From: Lasiodiplodia sp. COLG20
Taxonomy: Eukaryota; Ascomycota; Dothideomycetes; Botryosphaeriales; Botryosphaeriaceae
Direction: 5' to 3'
Length of the DNA stretch: 64,000 nt
NCBI GenBank assembly: GCA_009801085.1
Contig: VNWV01000001.1
Location: 3,596,001-3,660,000, forward strand
The notes below the pieces were generated by a model. The model did no database searches, had not been told where the DNA came from, and saw only the letters and a program-made list of their open reading frames with translations. Made by a program: the position numbers and the translations under genes. The first letter of the stretch is position 1. Each line of letters begins with the position of its first letter. Below are positions 35,325 to 45,922 of this stretch, piece after piece.

Positions 35325-36386
35325 TTAAGGACATGAGCCACGCAGCCAAAAGAAGCCCACCAGTGAACTTGTGTCTTTGATATCCCCATTCCATTGGTTG
35401 CTTTTGCCTTTTGCACAGATATTGAACCAAGAAGAATGTCCACGTGGACCGTCTGAAGGACCGAATCCAAAGCTACCGTTAATCTGACTAGCCTGGTCAC
35501 ACGCTGTTATTTCCGAGTATTTGCTGCCTCCATCATACCACCCGTGCTCTCCAGAAGCCTCATCATAGCTGTTCATTTCCTCGCCTGTATTGTCTTCTTC
35601 TAGTAAGACCTGCTCCGATATGCACGAACCGTCTTTAAACTCCTCTGGACCCGTTCTCTCGCGAATGAATAAGGCATCTGATTGAACGGCACATGCACCT
35701 ATCTGCACCAACTGTGCTTCGTTAGCTAATGTTCTCTAGAAGATGGGTAAGTTGCATACATTGTGGGGAACTGGCTCGTGCACATGTCTCTTCTCACTTC
35801 CACAAGAGGAGCAATATCTGTGTTCAGACGATACCACGGTGTTTTCTTGAATTCTTCTGCTCTCCTCCGCAATTTCTGTGCAATCCTGAAGGTTCTTCTG
35901 AATGTTCTCGAGCTGCCCCTGCAAACGTGGGATTTTCTCAACGTTGGACTGAATTCCTACGATCAGACTCCCAAACTTCCCCAACAGACAGAGCGTGAGA
36001 CAGCTCTTGTCGCGCTCAAGATCTTCGAATCCCCGGGAAATGGCCGAGTCCGCTTTCGGAATGTCCAGAATCTTCCTACACTTCTGCAACTTGTTGGCCG
36101 AACCCGCAAAGAAGTTGGTTCTCTCGAACGCTTCCTCGATGGACTTTGTCGTCTCGGCGAGAGAAAGCAAATGAGACTCGATCAGGTCCGAATGGAGTCC
36201 CTCGGTCTCCCTGATTAGCTCGGCCAACTGGACAACCTGCTGTACTTGTATATTGTGACGGCGATATCGCTTCGAGGAGTGCGCGGCGTTTTGGGAAATG
36301 TCTTGTAGTATCGCAATCAAATTTGCCGAGTACTGCACGAGCTGCGAAATACTGGCAACGATTCCGATCGCTTCGAGGCCAGACAT
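35325..36386 (-). CDS. SesA-like protein with two C-terminal HET-s-like repeats
   Basis: Exon 1 36386-35760 (209 codons), intron 35712-35759 (GTATGC, branch GCTAAC, CAG), exon 2 35711-35325; 337 residues. The first ATG gives MSGLEAIGIVASISQLVQY, the usual opening of the SesA/HeLo-like helical domains that precede or partner fungal NLRs; the domain runs to about residue 160 (GFEDLERDKSCLTLCLLGKFGSLI). A polar, acidic linker follows. Two motif copies sit near the end: ACDQASQING with its Gly at 288 and AKGKSNQWNG with its Gly at 318, followed by an aromatic pair (GFFW) a few residues before the stop. HET-s likewise has two repeats and a terminal aromatic pair. Expected role: membrane-active or cell-death effector triggered by an NLR. 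Paralog of the gene at 49500, with an exon 1 of identical length. Confidence 0.75.
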
Positions 36387-37335
36387 GGCACGATTGTGAT
36401 TGGACAAATTGAGAAATGGGCGCTGAACATTCTAGAGAGCCACGCTTGACACTGAGCTGAATTTTAGAGGGTCCGCCGGCCCTCGTCTCGTCGTTCTCGC
36501 TCGCACCTCTTCCTCTTTAGCGCTGCCACCACTCACCGCTGTACACGTTGTGGATGCCTGTCGGGCAGTAAGCACCTGAGGAAGTGGCGCAGCGTCTTAC
36601 ATGCATGATTGGGAAGCTGCGTGTGGGCTGGTCGCTAGTCGCTGGTCGCTGGTCGCTCGACGTGTGCCCGGCTGAAGGACGATACGAAGAGATATCATTG
36701 GCACAAGGAAGGCACCGGGCGCAGTCCGGGTGCATGTTCGTTGCTGTACAGCATATGTGGCAGTGAGGCAGTCAGCCGAGCTAGAAAAACTTAGAATGAT
36801 GCGAGTATCGAGCATGGCGTAAGCCTTCAGCCAACGAGCACGCTGAGTTGAAACATTTTAATAACACGGAACGCACACTGCTACGAGCGTAGGGAGCTAC
36901 CTGTGTGCTCTTCAAATAGCGAACAGGATGAAGGCCGTGTTCTCGATTCCTTTGAATTCATAAGGCTGACGTTCAGCCTGGCGATATCGCCTGGTCCTGG
37001 ACAATAACATCATCAGTAAAGCAGCGCTCCAAGCGTCTCAACCTCAGACGCTTCGAAGAGTACCTACCGAAGATATTCACTCCTTTGCCGGAGTCACACG
37101 GCGTTTTGCCTCCGTTTGCCCTCAATACGATCTTATGCCGCCCGAGAGGTAATAGGAGACGCCAAGAGCGGGGTAACAGCGGGTTGAACTCTTCACGGTC
37201 AGCGAAATACACCAGCTACTGAGTTTCCAGAGCAATTCGACTCGCAAAGTAAGTTGTAGTGAGCTGAGCAGAGTACGAGCATTTACTTACGATGCCTTTT
37301 CGAGCTGTATGGACTAGACCACGCTCTAGAACATC
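36387..37335. other. Intergenic, about 0.95 kb
   Basis: No gene supported. Contains a four-fold 7-bp tandem repeat (GTCGCTN) at 36631-36658. Confidence 0.45.
36631..36658. repeat. 7-bp tandem repeat
   Basis: Four head-to-tail copies of GTCGCT plus one variable base. Simple repeat with no obvious function. Confidence 0.7.
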
Positions 37336-37665
37336 ATGAACGGCCATTCAAAGGCGCCAAGCATAATTCCCAACACTGGGAAACCAAGAACGACAGTGCT
37401 GAACGATCCCAAAAAGGGAGCGAAGAACAAAGATGGCACAACACTGGAGTATGGGAAGACTGTCAGCGTAGCCACAGACACATATACGGGCATGCATGCC
37501 TCAGAGTCCTCAAACCAGTTGAATGGATCGGTCGGACCGCAAGTCCGTCTCACAAATACTGTTAGAAAGAACTGTACATCATCAGGTGATTCGAGTCAGT
37601 TTAATGGTTCGATTGATAAGCTTCCAGATGGCTTCTTCTACAATAGGACGATGGAAAAGAAATAG
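37336..37665 (+). CDS. Small protein carrying only two HET-s-like repeats
   Basis: 109 residues from ATG 37336. The first 50 residues are polar and basic without a known domain. Two copies of the motif follow: HASESSNQLNG (Gly 64) and SSGDSSQFNG (Gly 91), then DGFFYNR near the C-terminus, again an aromatic pair after the second repeat. The motif agreement with four other loci in the island is the main reason to accept this frame; the opposite strand also has an open, hydrophobic frame (37326-37553) that I regard as a shadow. No effector or NACHT domain is attached, so it could be a truncated remnant or a free seed or decoy peptide. Expression is unknown. Confidence 0.5.
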   Translation: MNGHSKAPSIIPNTGKPRTTVLNDPKKGAKNKDGTTLEYGKTVSVATDTYTGMHASESSNQLNGSVGPQVRLTNTVRKNCTSSGDSSQFNGSIDKLPDGFFYNRTMEKK

Positions 37666-39899
37666 CGCAGTGTGTGCCCTTGGAGGTTTTCTTTTTCTTT
37701 TTCTTTTTTTTGACATTAGTTTATGCATCTCAACTCTGAATGAACAGTTACAACCAAATGTTCATGTTAAAAATATGAATTCATTAGCCAGCGCCGTAAC
37801 CAATGCAACATAATATATAGAATGTCTTTCGAGTTTAAATGTACAAGTAAATGGTAGTGAAAGACTAATAAAATTGTATAATTTATGTTCTATTCTTCTG
37901 TCATCCACCCTTGCATCCATTCTCATTCCCCGAAAGCCATCATCAAACGGCCCATTTAAGTAAGTCTAATTGATGCACCCATCTCCACATGGTCAAGGAA
38001 AATCGCATGCATTTTGGTGTCACTTTCAGTTACCGTGGGCGGCCGATTCTGCTCAATCCCGGGTCATAAATTCTATGTCGAAATACGCCACATTCGAGCT
38101 CAGCCTTGCCCCTTCAGCTAACACAGCTAAATGAAAAACAATTTTTGACGCTCATTATCTGTTGTGCGAACATAATATAGGTAATAGGTTGCGCAAAGAG
38201 TATGCCTATGAAAAATCGACGTTTTACCGTAAGGCATATTCATGTTGATACTCCGGCTTCTGCTCCTCGTCGGAATCATCACTCGTAGGCAACTCAAGCC
38301 TTACTGTGCTGGTGGTGGTACGTGTAAGTCCTACTCGTTCGTCTCATCCCCGCTAAGAACGTCCTAGCTAACGATACTCCTCGCGCCGCGCCAACAACCA
38401 CGCCAAGGACGTGCCTACCTGAGCGTCACTCGACACAGCCACGCAATTGAAGATTTTAGAACCGGGCTCTGTTGCCCGGCAGAGAGTTCGGTGGTGTGGT
38501 TTCATGATCACTCATTTACAGACACGGCCTTACAGACGGCCCCATACAATAGTTCGCAAGGGGCGACGGCGGTGGTTATCATGAGAAACAAGAGCAACGC
38601 GGCTTATCGGAATCGCCAATAACATGTCTGATTAGTTAAACGATAATGCGATGTGCAGCTTGGAGGCGCCAGTTCCGGCAAAGAAACTTGAGACAGCAGC
38701 AGAGTATGGAGCGAAGATTAAAGAAACATGAAAAAGATGTGAAAAATGGACCGAATAAGCCTACAAACTTAAGGACTCCCTTCATTACTGCGCGGTTAAG
38801 CGAGGTCGTGACGGCACACACGATTTGCAGAGGAGAAAGGAATTGAGACACCTCGAATTCAATAGCAAATGAAATCAGGCCATACATGTCAATTCTGTTA
38901 GATGGGTTGAAATGACTGTCTTGATGATTCGCTAGTTGAATTCAGCAATAAGCCCCACAAACAGCCTTTGATTACTTCTCTGCTACGCCTGTATTTGTAA
39001 GCATCATTCATTATCAGTGATCTACATGGGTGACCTACTCACGCAGACTTCCCTGGCGAGGGACATGTGTCACAATGAGGGGTATGACTAATAAGGGAGA
39101 GAATTGTAGAGCGCGCTTACCTTGAGCAACCTATACGACCATGTTGAGGCAAACAGCGAATATTTTGCGTACGACCTATGACGAAATGACATTCAGGAGA
39201 GTGATGATAAGGAATAGGCTTTCTTCTATGCCTACGGGTATACGTCGTATGAGGTCGAAACCGAGTTACATAAGATGTATTAGATGAGGCTGAAGTTCTT
39301 CCATTTCTAAATCATCTCAAAGTTCACGCAGAACGACTCAGCGCGTGCCACGTCCAGAGCAAGTTCGCGGGCTCAAATATTCTGCAGCCCGCTATGACTG
39401 CACCTCTGAAGATCGAAAGTGAGGGTAATAAATTAGAAATAGCCGAAATTGAAAATGATGGGCGGCTGGGGCTTTGGGATGCAGCCGAGACCAGGATTTG
39501 TGGTTGTCATTTGTGCTAAGAATGAGATTTCGCCCCATTGCAACAGTTGCCACCTATGCAAGGTAACTTGTGCGCGTGTCTTGGATCCATTCGCTGCATG
39601 CATAGCCTTGTGCGACGAAATGAGGTGTCTCTCAGGCGGCCAAGCATTAACCTGGTTGGAGGGCAAGAGGCGAGGCTGATGCATGTAGACGCCCAGTGGT
39701 TGTACGACACCTCCATTGCATCCATGCTCAACCTGCACCGGTCGCATCGGTGCATGCCAGTCTGACATGAGTATTAGTCGCGTTCCACCATTGCCACAAT
39801 CTTGGCGGCCATAAAGCAGCTCTTAAAGGTGCAGTTCACTAGCATTTCCTGCGTGGAGCTAGATCGAACATACTCCATCCTCCTCCTGTATTTGCACCG
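37666..39899. other. Gene-poor, AT-richer stretch, about 2.2 kb
   Basis: No intact gene. Holds a poly-T tract near 37700 and the second, more degraded member of the 34.7-kb repeat pair (38690-39110). ORFs near 39430-39770 on both strands overlap each other and show no family features. Confidence 0.5.
38690..39110 (+). repeat. Diverged duplicate, copy 2
   Basis: Aligns by eye with 34740-35160 (for example AAAAAGATGTGAAAAATGGA here against AAAAGACGTAGATGAATGGT there). It is AT-richer and has stops in the frame that is open in copy 1, consistent with C-to-T type decay of a duplicated sequence. Confidence 0.45.
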
Positions 39900-40960
39900 A
39901 TGCAACCATCAGCTGTCGCTGCGATGGTAAGTTTCAAAGAAAGAGATGGCTAGGTGCACCAACATACTGAATTTAAGAACCAAGGCTGAGTTTGGAACGA
40001 TAGTCAACGTAGTTGAGCTCGCGTCCATCTGCATACGTGTCGTTCAGCAGATTCAACAAGCGTACAACAATTTCAAGGACTTGCCAAAGAGCATAGCGGC
40101 AGGTAGAACACAGCTAAACAACTTACTCCAAACCTTGCAAGCGATCAAAGATACCAGAGGCCTTCAGACCGAGAGCATAGTGGAGCAGCTCGATATAATC
40201 TCCGAAACTGCTGAAATAATACATAGACATCTCGACAGCCGCGTAAAGCTCCAGAGCAAGCGCGCTCCTCGGAGATACTTGCGCGTTTTCCTCTCTTTGG
40301 CGTCAGAGGACCAAAAACTTCTTAAACTTCAGGGACGGTTGAGCTCTGCCCAAACTGAATTGGGTCTCCGAATCCAGGTTGAGCACTTCACGATGACTAG
40401 CAAGATGAAGGAGTCCATGGCGCTTCAGAAATTTGAACCTCCGGGGGATGTTGTCGTTGCAAGTACGCGCGACGTTGCTCAGAGGCCAAGCCAGCAGATC
40501 AGTGAGTGCACCCTCCATAGTTTCATTCAGGCATTAACGGCGGCACGAAGGAGATGTTTCGAAGGCCGATGCACCAGTCAAGGACGGCGATCATCCAGGG
40601 CCGAGTCCACCTACCGAAAAACCAGCCACCGAAGGCCATTTCACCGAAACTGCCTCTGCCGAAGGACCACAGACTTGCCCTGGCGGTCATCGATACGATG
40701 GTCGGGTAGAGGATGGAGCAGTCGTGAACATAGGGAACCAAGTTGAGGCCATAACGGAAGAATATCACTACCCCGCAGCGAGTTCCCATCAATATAAGAC
40801 CGTCTGGGGCTCTGGTTCTGTTGGACAGGCGGGAGACAGGCTTATTAGCAGCCCTAAGTCGGATTTCCTTCTGGAGGCGGTCAAGAGGAAGGTGCCAAAG
40901 GCAAGCCAAAGGTCAAACGATGATCAATCCAGTCAATCCGATCAAGCCGAGGATGGTTGA
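39900..40960 (+). CDS. SesA-like protein with HET-s-like tail
   Basis: Proposed exons 39900-39926, 39985-40501 and 40551-40960, 317 residues. The N-terminal helical domain is SesA-like (FGTIVNVVELASICIRVVQQIQQAY, LPKSIAAGRTQLNNLLQTL, VEQLDIISETAEIIHRHL). Both introns need AAG acceptors (39984 and 40550), unusual but also required in NSA2 in this window. With the second intron the frame continues through a polar, proline-rich linker into DGAVVNIGNQVEAI (Gly 243), which lines up with the HET-s core A-R-V-x-x-G-N, and then HQYKTVWGSGSVG, possibly a weaker second unit. Without that intron the product would stop early. It lies tail to tail with the NACHT-ankyrin gene, only 276 bp away, and is a natural candidate for that receptor's effector. 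The start and first exon are uncertain; ATG 39946 is an alternative. Confidence 0.6.
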
Positions 40961-41236
40961 ATGGGCTTGAAAGTGAAAGGGTGGTCAATCTGATTCGCGC
41001 ATGATGGAGGGAGTGAGGGAGCTAGTTATGTTACCTTGTTTCTCATGCTGGATAGTTCTCTATGTACCTCAGTAATTCTCTTCTTTTGAAAGAGAACAAG
41101 GATGCGATGCAAGTATTAAGAACATCATTATTCATGAACCCCTTCATTCAGACCAGCATCTCGGCAACCAGACAACTGTGACTTTCATTTGATTGTTTTG
41201 TCGTAAAAACCCTGGCGCCTCCAAGCATTGTGCAGT

Positions 41237-44200
41237 TCAATTGGACTTGTTCATATGATAATCCCCTGAATAATTAGCAAAATTTCGATCGCAAAGAAAC
41301 GAAGTACTCACCATCTTCCAACTTTTTTCGCAAGCCGGCCATAAATGACTTCCATACTTGAAGACGATGCTCCACAATGTCCGGAACCCCACCAGCATAG
41401 AACACAGGAAAATCAATAGTAGAGGTGTCATTAACACGGATGTTGCTATCATCCCGATATATATTTTGACCTATCGTACCGGATATGATGGCGAATTGGT
41501 GCGGTTGTGTCGGCCCGGGTATTTTGACCACGATGATATTGCCGCACAAAGCTCTTGAGTTCTCATGCAGTGAGACATTTTTGAAGGATAATTTCGGCAT
41601 GCATAAGAGGAGTTTCCACAGTGGAAGTAGATCTGATGGAACCCCTTCTCCTACTCTGGAAGTAATATCCGCAGTCTCACAAGCGTCGAACGAATTCTCA
41701 TTGCCTGGAGTGACCCAAAAGCCCTCAAGCCCAGGATACTCCGCCAGGTGACGAGGTATGTGTGGTTGGGGAAAACTCCAGGATTGTTCAAGCGTTGAAT
41801 TGCTCTTTGGGTGTTGTGCACTTGGATGAGCGATTTCTAGTTTGGCTCCTTTTTTGATGAACAAATTCACAATATCTTTGACTCGGCCCTCGATAGCATA
41901 GCCGAGCGCGGTATACTGAGACCTGTCCTTTGCATCGATACGGTTGCTTTTCTCCAGAAGAGATCGGATGACCTTCACCTTCTGATCGTGTAGCTTTCGA
42001 AGATGTTCGAGAGCATCCAAGGGATTTTCAACAAGCAGAATGTTTCCGAGTATCATCCGGGCGTCATCGTGCACACTCATCCCCTCAAATTCAGTCACGC
42101 CACGAGTGCAACATTTCGCTGCCCACATCAATGGTGTGACACCATCACCATCTTTGGTGTCGGGGCTAGCGCCACACTTGAGAAGTAAATTGACCATATC
42201 CGCGAGACCACTTTCTGCGGCATAAGAGAGGGCTGTCCTCCCCTTGCAATCCTGAGAGTCGATACTCTGTGTGCGGCTAATGAGCAGAGCCACCGTAGAC
42301 CACGTCAGTCCGATTCGACCTTGTATTGGCGTAGGAAGCAGGAACGTTTCACCGTTCACAGACCGTGCTTTGCCTCGAGCAGAAGCGCCAGTATGTTCAC
42401 TTCGAGTTACGATCGGTTTTACGTTCTCATCCCATGTCGGCAATAAAGACAGCGTGGTGCCATTCACTTGGAGGGAATTTCCGCGGGCCTCATTGTCGGA
42501 ATGTTTCCAATCAATCTCATAATGAGAAAGGGCCAAGAAGAGAGGTTTTTGGTCAACCTTAGACTCGCAATCCACAACTGACATTTCCTGCAGGAGGAGT
42601 GCGACAACCTTCCAGGATATAGTACGGAATGACCAACCCAATGACGTCAGGTCGTAATGGTCCTTTCTCCGAAAGTCTGCCTTGTTCTTCAGAAGAACCT
42701 TAGCTACCGATTCATTGTCAGCTAAGGCAGCAATGGTGAGAGGTGTCGGCTTTGTTGCGCTGCAGTGATCCACTTCAGCCCCACAATCGAGGAGCATCTG
42801 GGCAAGTTCCTCACTACAGGGATGGACGAACCCTGAAACGATCTCCAGCAAACAGTTTCGCCGATAGGGCAGTTTCTCAAGGGCTGTCGTGAAAGATCCA
42901 AGCTTACTTGCGACAAGTGCAATAGCTTCGGTCGTGTGTGTCTCCATATTCTCAATCGAATAATGAGCGATATCTCTGGCTTCCAGGGGCATGTTTTCTT
43001 CGTTGTTCTTCAGGAAATCCGGATCCCAGGAGCCAAGGACCTTGAAGCATATCCGGAAGAGCAGATAATTGGAATGAACAGGATCAACGCACCCTGATGC
43101 GCGTGTCCGTAAAACCCGGTTCGTCAAAAGATGAGCGCCCTCAATCAGGTACTCCCGGACAGTCGGATGAACGAAATGGAGGGTTTGTCTCTTGTGATCC
43201 CGACGGACAAGGTCGGAACGACGTTTGATGACATAACCCAAACCATGATTTTGGTCCAGTGTTGATGCAGGTTCTTCCAGATCCTCCGATCTCAGACTAT
43301 AACATAGCAAGACCTCCTTTATGGTCATTGGTTTTCGAGCCGTTGATAGAAGTTGCAAGATGAAATGCGTGTCCTCTACCTCTTCCTGGGGGATCTTGTC
43401 AAGGATATCGTCATACAGATCAAACAGCTTATGAGGTATCTGTCTGAGAATTTCTTTGACGGGGGGTTTTCCTTCGTGATTCTCCAATCGTTGAATGGCA
43501 AAGTGAGTCCACAGAAATGTTCCCCCAGAAAGCTCGCGTAGGGACTGTTCAGCCTCTTCCTTCCAATCTTCCCAGCCCTTGTCTTCTGCAAGGCTTTCCA
43601 CTCGTGTAGAAATATAAAGATCAAGATCTTTCTTGATGCTGTCGAAATCCATCTTGACACATTGATCATCGGAAGGTAGCCGTGGTCGGAAAGGAACGTC
43701 AATGTTTCCCCTAGGGCTAAGAAATTCTTGGATTGCCTCGACACTCCTGCAGCTGACAATCGCTTTGAGCACAAGATCTGGAGCATCCAGCCAGTTCCTC
43801 AATTTGCGAAGAAAGTCCGTTCGAGAATCCGCGTCGCATTCATCTAGGCCATCAATTATCATGATCACTCGGCCTTTCTTGAAACGCACGAGGAGTTCAC
43901 GGAGTCTATCCGCAAGGAAATCAATATTGGCCAGAAGGTCATCGAGAGGCTGGGGTTGATCGCGGATATCTTTCTTAAACATCTCCCAGGGCTCATCATT
44001 GCGGCATAGTTGCCAGATGAGAGCGCGCAAAATTTCGATGGCCGAGGTAGTTTTGCAGTCCTGTGAGTCGCAGAAGTAATGAAATATCATTGGCCGGCCG
44101 AATGTGCTGGAGTTTCTAGACAATTCGTTCAGAAGAAAGAGCGACATCACCGTCTTTCCAATGCCGACGTCGCCCGTTATCGCAAGAAGTTGACTCTTTT

Positions 44201-44486
44201 CGTGCTTATTCCACAGGACAAATTTCTCGCAATCAAGGATCCATCTGCACGTGCCCTTGACACTTTGCGTGGTCGTTCGAATACGCTCTGGGCGGTCGTG
44301 AAATAAGTGATTGAGGGGGACATGTCTTTTCTCGAAATTGTCCTTGTCATCTGCTTCAAGAGCAAAGAAAAAAAAGTCAGTTCAGAAGCTTCAGTCCGCC
44401 TTGTTGGGGTAAAACTAACCTTTTAGGAAGATGGTGTTCCCCTGATGCACAACGCAATTGTAAAATCTCCCCAGGTAAGTCGACAT
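41237..44486 (-). CDS. NACHT-ankyrin NOD-like receptor with internal HET-s-like repeats
   Basis: Exons 44486-44420, 44350-41312 and 41265-41237 (introns 69 and 46 nt); 1,044 residues in frame. The 22-codon first exon encodes FYNCVVHQGNTIFL, which fits the HET-s core (Gly 16) and sits where NWD2-type receptors carry their single trigger motif. NACHT: Walker A GDVGIGKT (82-89), Walker B VIMIIDGLDECD (about 184-194), TFLWTHFAI later. Ankyrin units start near residue 460 (TPLTIAALADNESVAKVLL, RTALSYAAESGLADMVNLLLKCGA, TALGYAIEGRVKDIVNLFI). Inserted among them are four more copies of the motif: EARGNSLQVNG (Gly 653), ARGKARSVNG (Gly 689, exactly 36 residues on, the spacing of the two HET-s repeats), VHDDARMILGNI (Gly 791) and LHENSRALCGNI (Gly 959). 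The first pair splits an ankyrin unit between its two helices. Role: receptor with built-in amyloid-type repeats; the mechanism is inferred. Confidence 0.8.
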
Positions 44487-45511
44487 TGTCTTATAAGATG
44501 ATGGGAAGAGCTTTGGTGTGAGGTCTCTTCTTGCTACTTGGGATGGAAATAGTTGGGAAAGGTAAGAAACGTGGTGTGCTTTTTAAACGGAATGGCGAGA
44601 AAAAAAAAAAAGTGACTGTTAGCCTACAAGCCTTGCCGGTAGCTTGCACTGGCCTTATTTATAACATTTATGTACGAGATGAATGCCCCACTTTACTTAA
44701 CATGTCACGTAACTGCTCCTATGCACTGATTGGATTTGTGGCATATTATTGACACTATGTAAAGGAATCCTTCAGACTCCCGGGCGCCCCGCATTTGCTG
44801 ACCAGTGCTTATCAGCCCCGCGACTAACTTTCCAAGCTCAGCCCCTCCACCCCATGCAATAAGCAGAGCCACACAGTATCTGAAATCGTGAATCTAAGTG
44901 GGTATTAATACACTACGTGGTTAACCTCTCTTTGCAGAATAGCAGACATAGAGAAGTAGTATCAGCAGATATTATACTACGTGACAAAATTCCGAACATA
45001 CAACCTGGGGTAGTCATAATAGTGCAATAAGTAACTTTTCAGCCTTGCATTCCTTTAGCTTACACATGTCGCACCAAGTAGCCCTGCCGACATCTGGCTT
45101 GCGTCGACCGCAGTAGGCTACTTTTTTTTAAGCGCATGAAACCATGCGGCTGGGCTTTGTGGCCCAGAATTTCCATCTTTATTTGCCTGCTTCTATGTAT
45201 GGGTAACAAGAAGAAGGGCGGCGCTTAATAACACGCGTTATAAGACTACGTCACTATACGGAGACTGCTTACAATATAAAGCTCCGTGACATGGTTTCGA
45301 AAAGGATTATAGCGTACAATGGTGATGAAAGTCGGTACATTAGAATAGGTTATACCCCCCAACGTTGCTTATACTCGCGTGTTTCCCACATTGCTAGTCT
45401 AATACATTGATAAAGATTCTACATGAACATCGTTTCTACTACTCGTAGGATCATGCATCAGTCTTATTCGGCATCTGTTCGTCTTCGTTGATCGGTTATG
45501 TCTTTTTCATA
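44487..45511. other. Intergenic, about 1 kb
   Basis: No gene supported; AT-rich with many TpA steps around 44880-45450, compatible with RIP-like decay. Contains a poly-A run near 44600 and a poly-T run near 45122. Confidence 0.45.
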
Positions 45512-45922
45512 CTAACGATTCCGGAAGAAGTCTGGGGACCACGAGTCCCCATTGATCTGTTGGGAGTGGTGATCCGCAACATTGTGATGCCAATGTCCCG
45601 ACCCCGGTGGTACTTTTCCGTCTCTCAAAAAATCACCATTTAGCTGCAGTGAATGACCTAGGGCTTCATTATGGTCGTGTGTGCGACGGCTGGAAGCGTT
45701 GTCTTTATTGTCGTCGTTAATTTTGCCGTTGTTGTTGTTGTCCTCCTTAGACTGCTCCACTCCCTGCTCCTTGGAGCGATCAGGCATCTTCGTATTTGAG
45801 CCGAGATGTGGATGCTGTTTCTCAAAATCCTTCCTCCAAGGGACGACTGAGAGTCCTGGTGAAGTAGTCGGCGGAACATCTTGCTCGTCCGATTGTTGAG
45901 GAGACGGCTCCTTGGAAGTCAT
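45512..45922 (-). CDS. Small protein with two HET-s-like repeats
   Basis: 136 residues from ATG 45922. Polar, disordered N-terminal part with an N-run near residue 62. Two motif copies: NEALGHSLQLNG (Gly 96) and NVADHHSQQING (Gly 125), then SPDFFRNR at the very end. The terminal aromatic pair after repeat two parallels that of HET-s (FW) and of the small protein at 37336 (FF). No enzymatic, HeLo or NACHT domain. It could be a last exon of a larger lost gene, since a GTAG-like acceptor precedes the ATG, or a free-standing motif protein. Confidence 0.55.
   Translation of the reverse strand: MTSKEPSPQQSDEQDVPPTTSPGLSVVPWRKDFEKQHPHLGSNTKMPDRSKEQGVEQSKEDNNNNGKINDDNKDNASSRRTHDHNEALGHSLQLNGDFLRDGKVPPGSGHWHHNVADHHSQQINGDSWSPDFFRNR

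Noticed and set aside
37326..37553. 75-residue hydrophobic ORF opposite the 37.3-kb motif protein
   Set aside because: Looks membrane-like, but the plus strand carries two motif copies shared with other loci, so this is judged the shadow.
40502..40552. Apparent frameshift in the SesA-like gene at 39.9 kb
   Set aside because: A 49-nt intron with GTGAGT donor and AAG acceptor restores the frame, and AAG acceptors are required elsewhere in the window.
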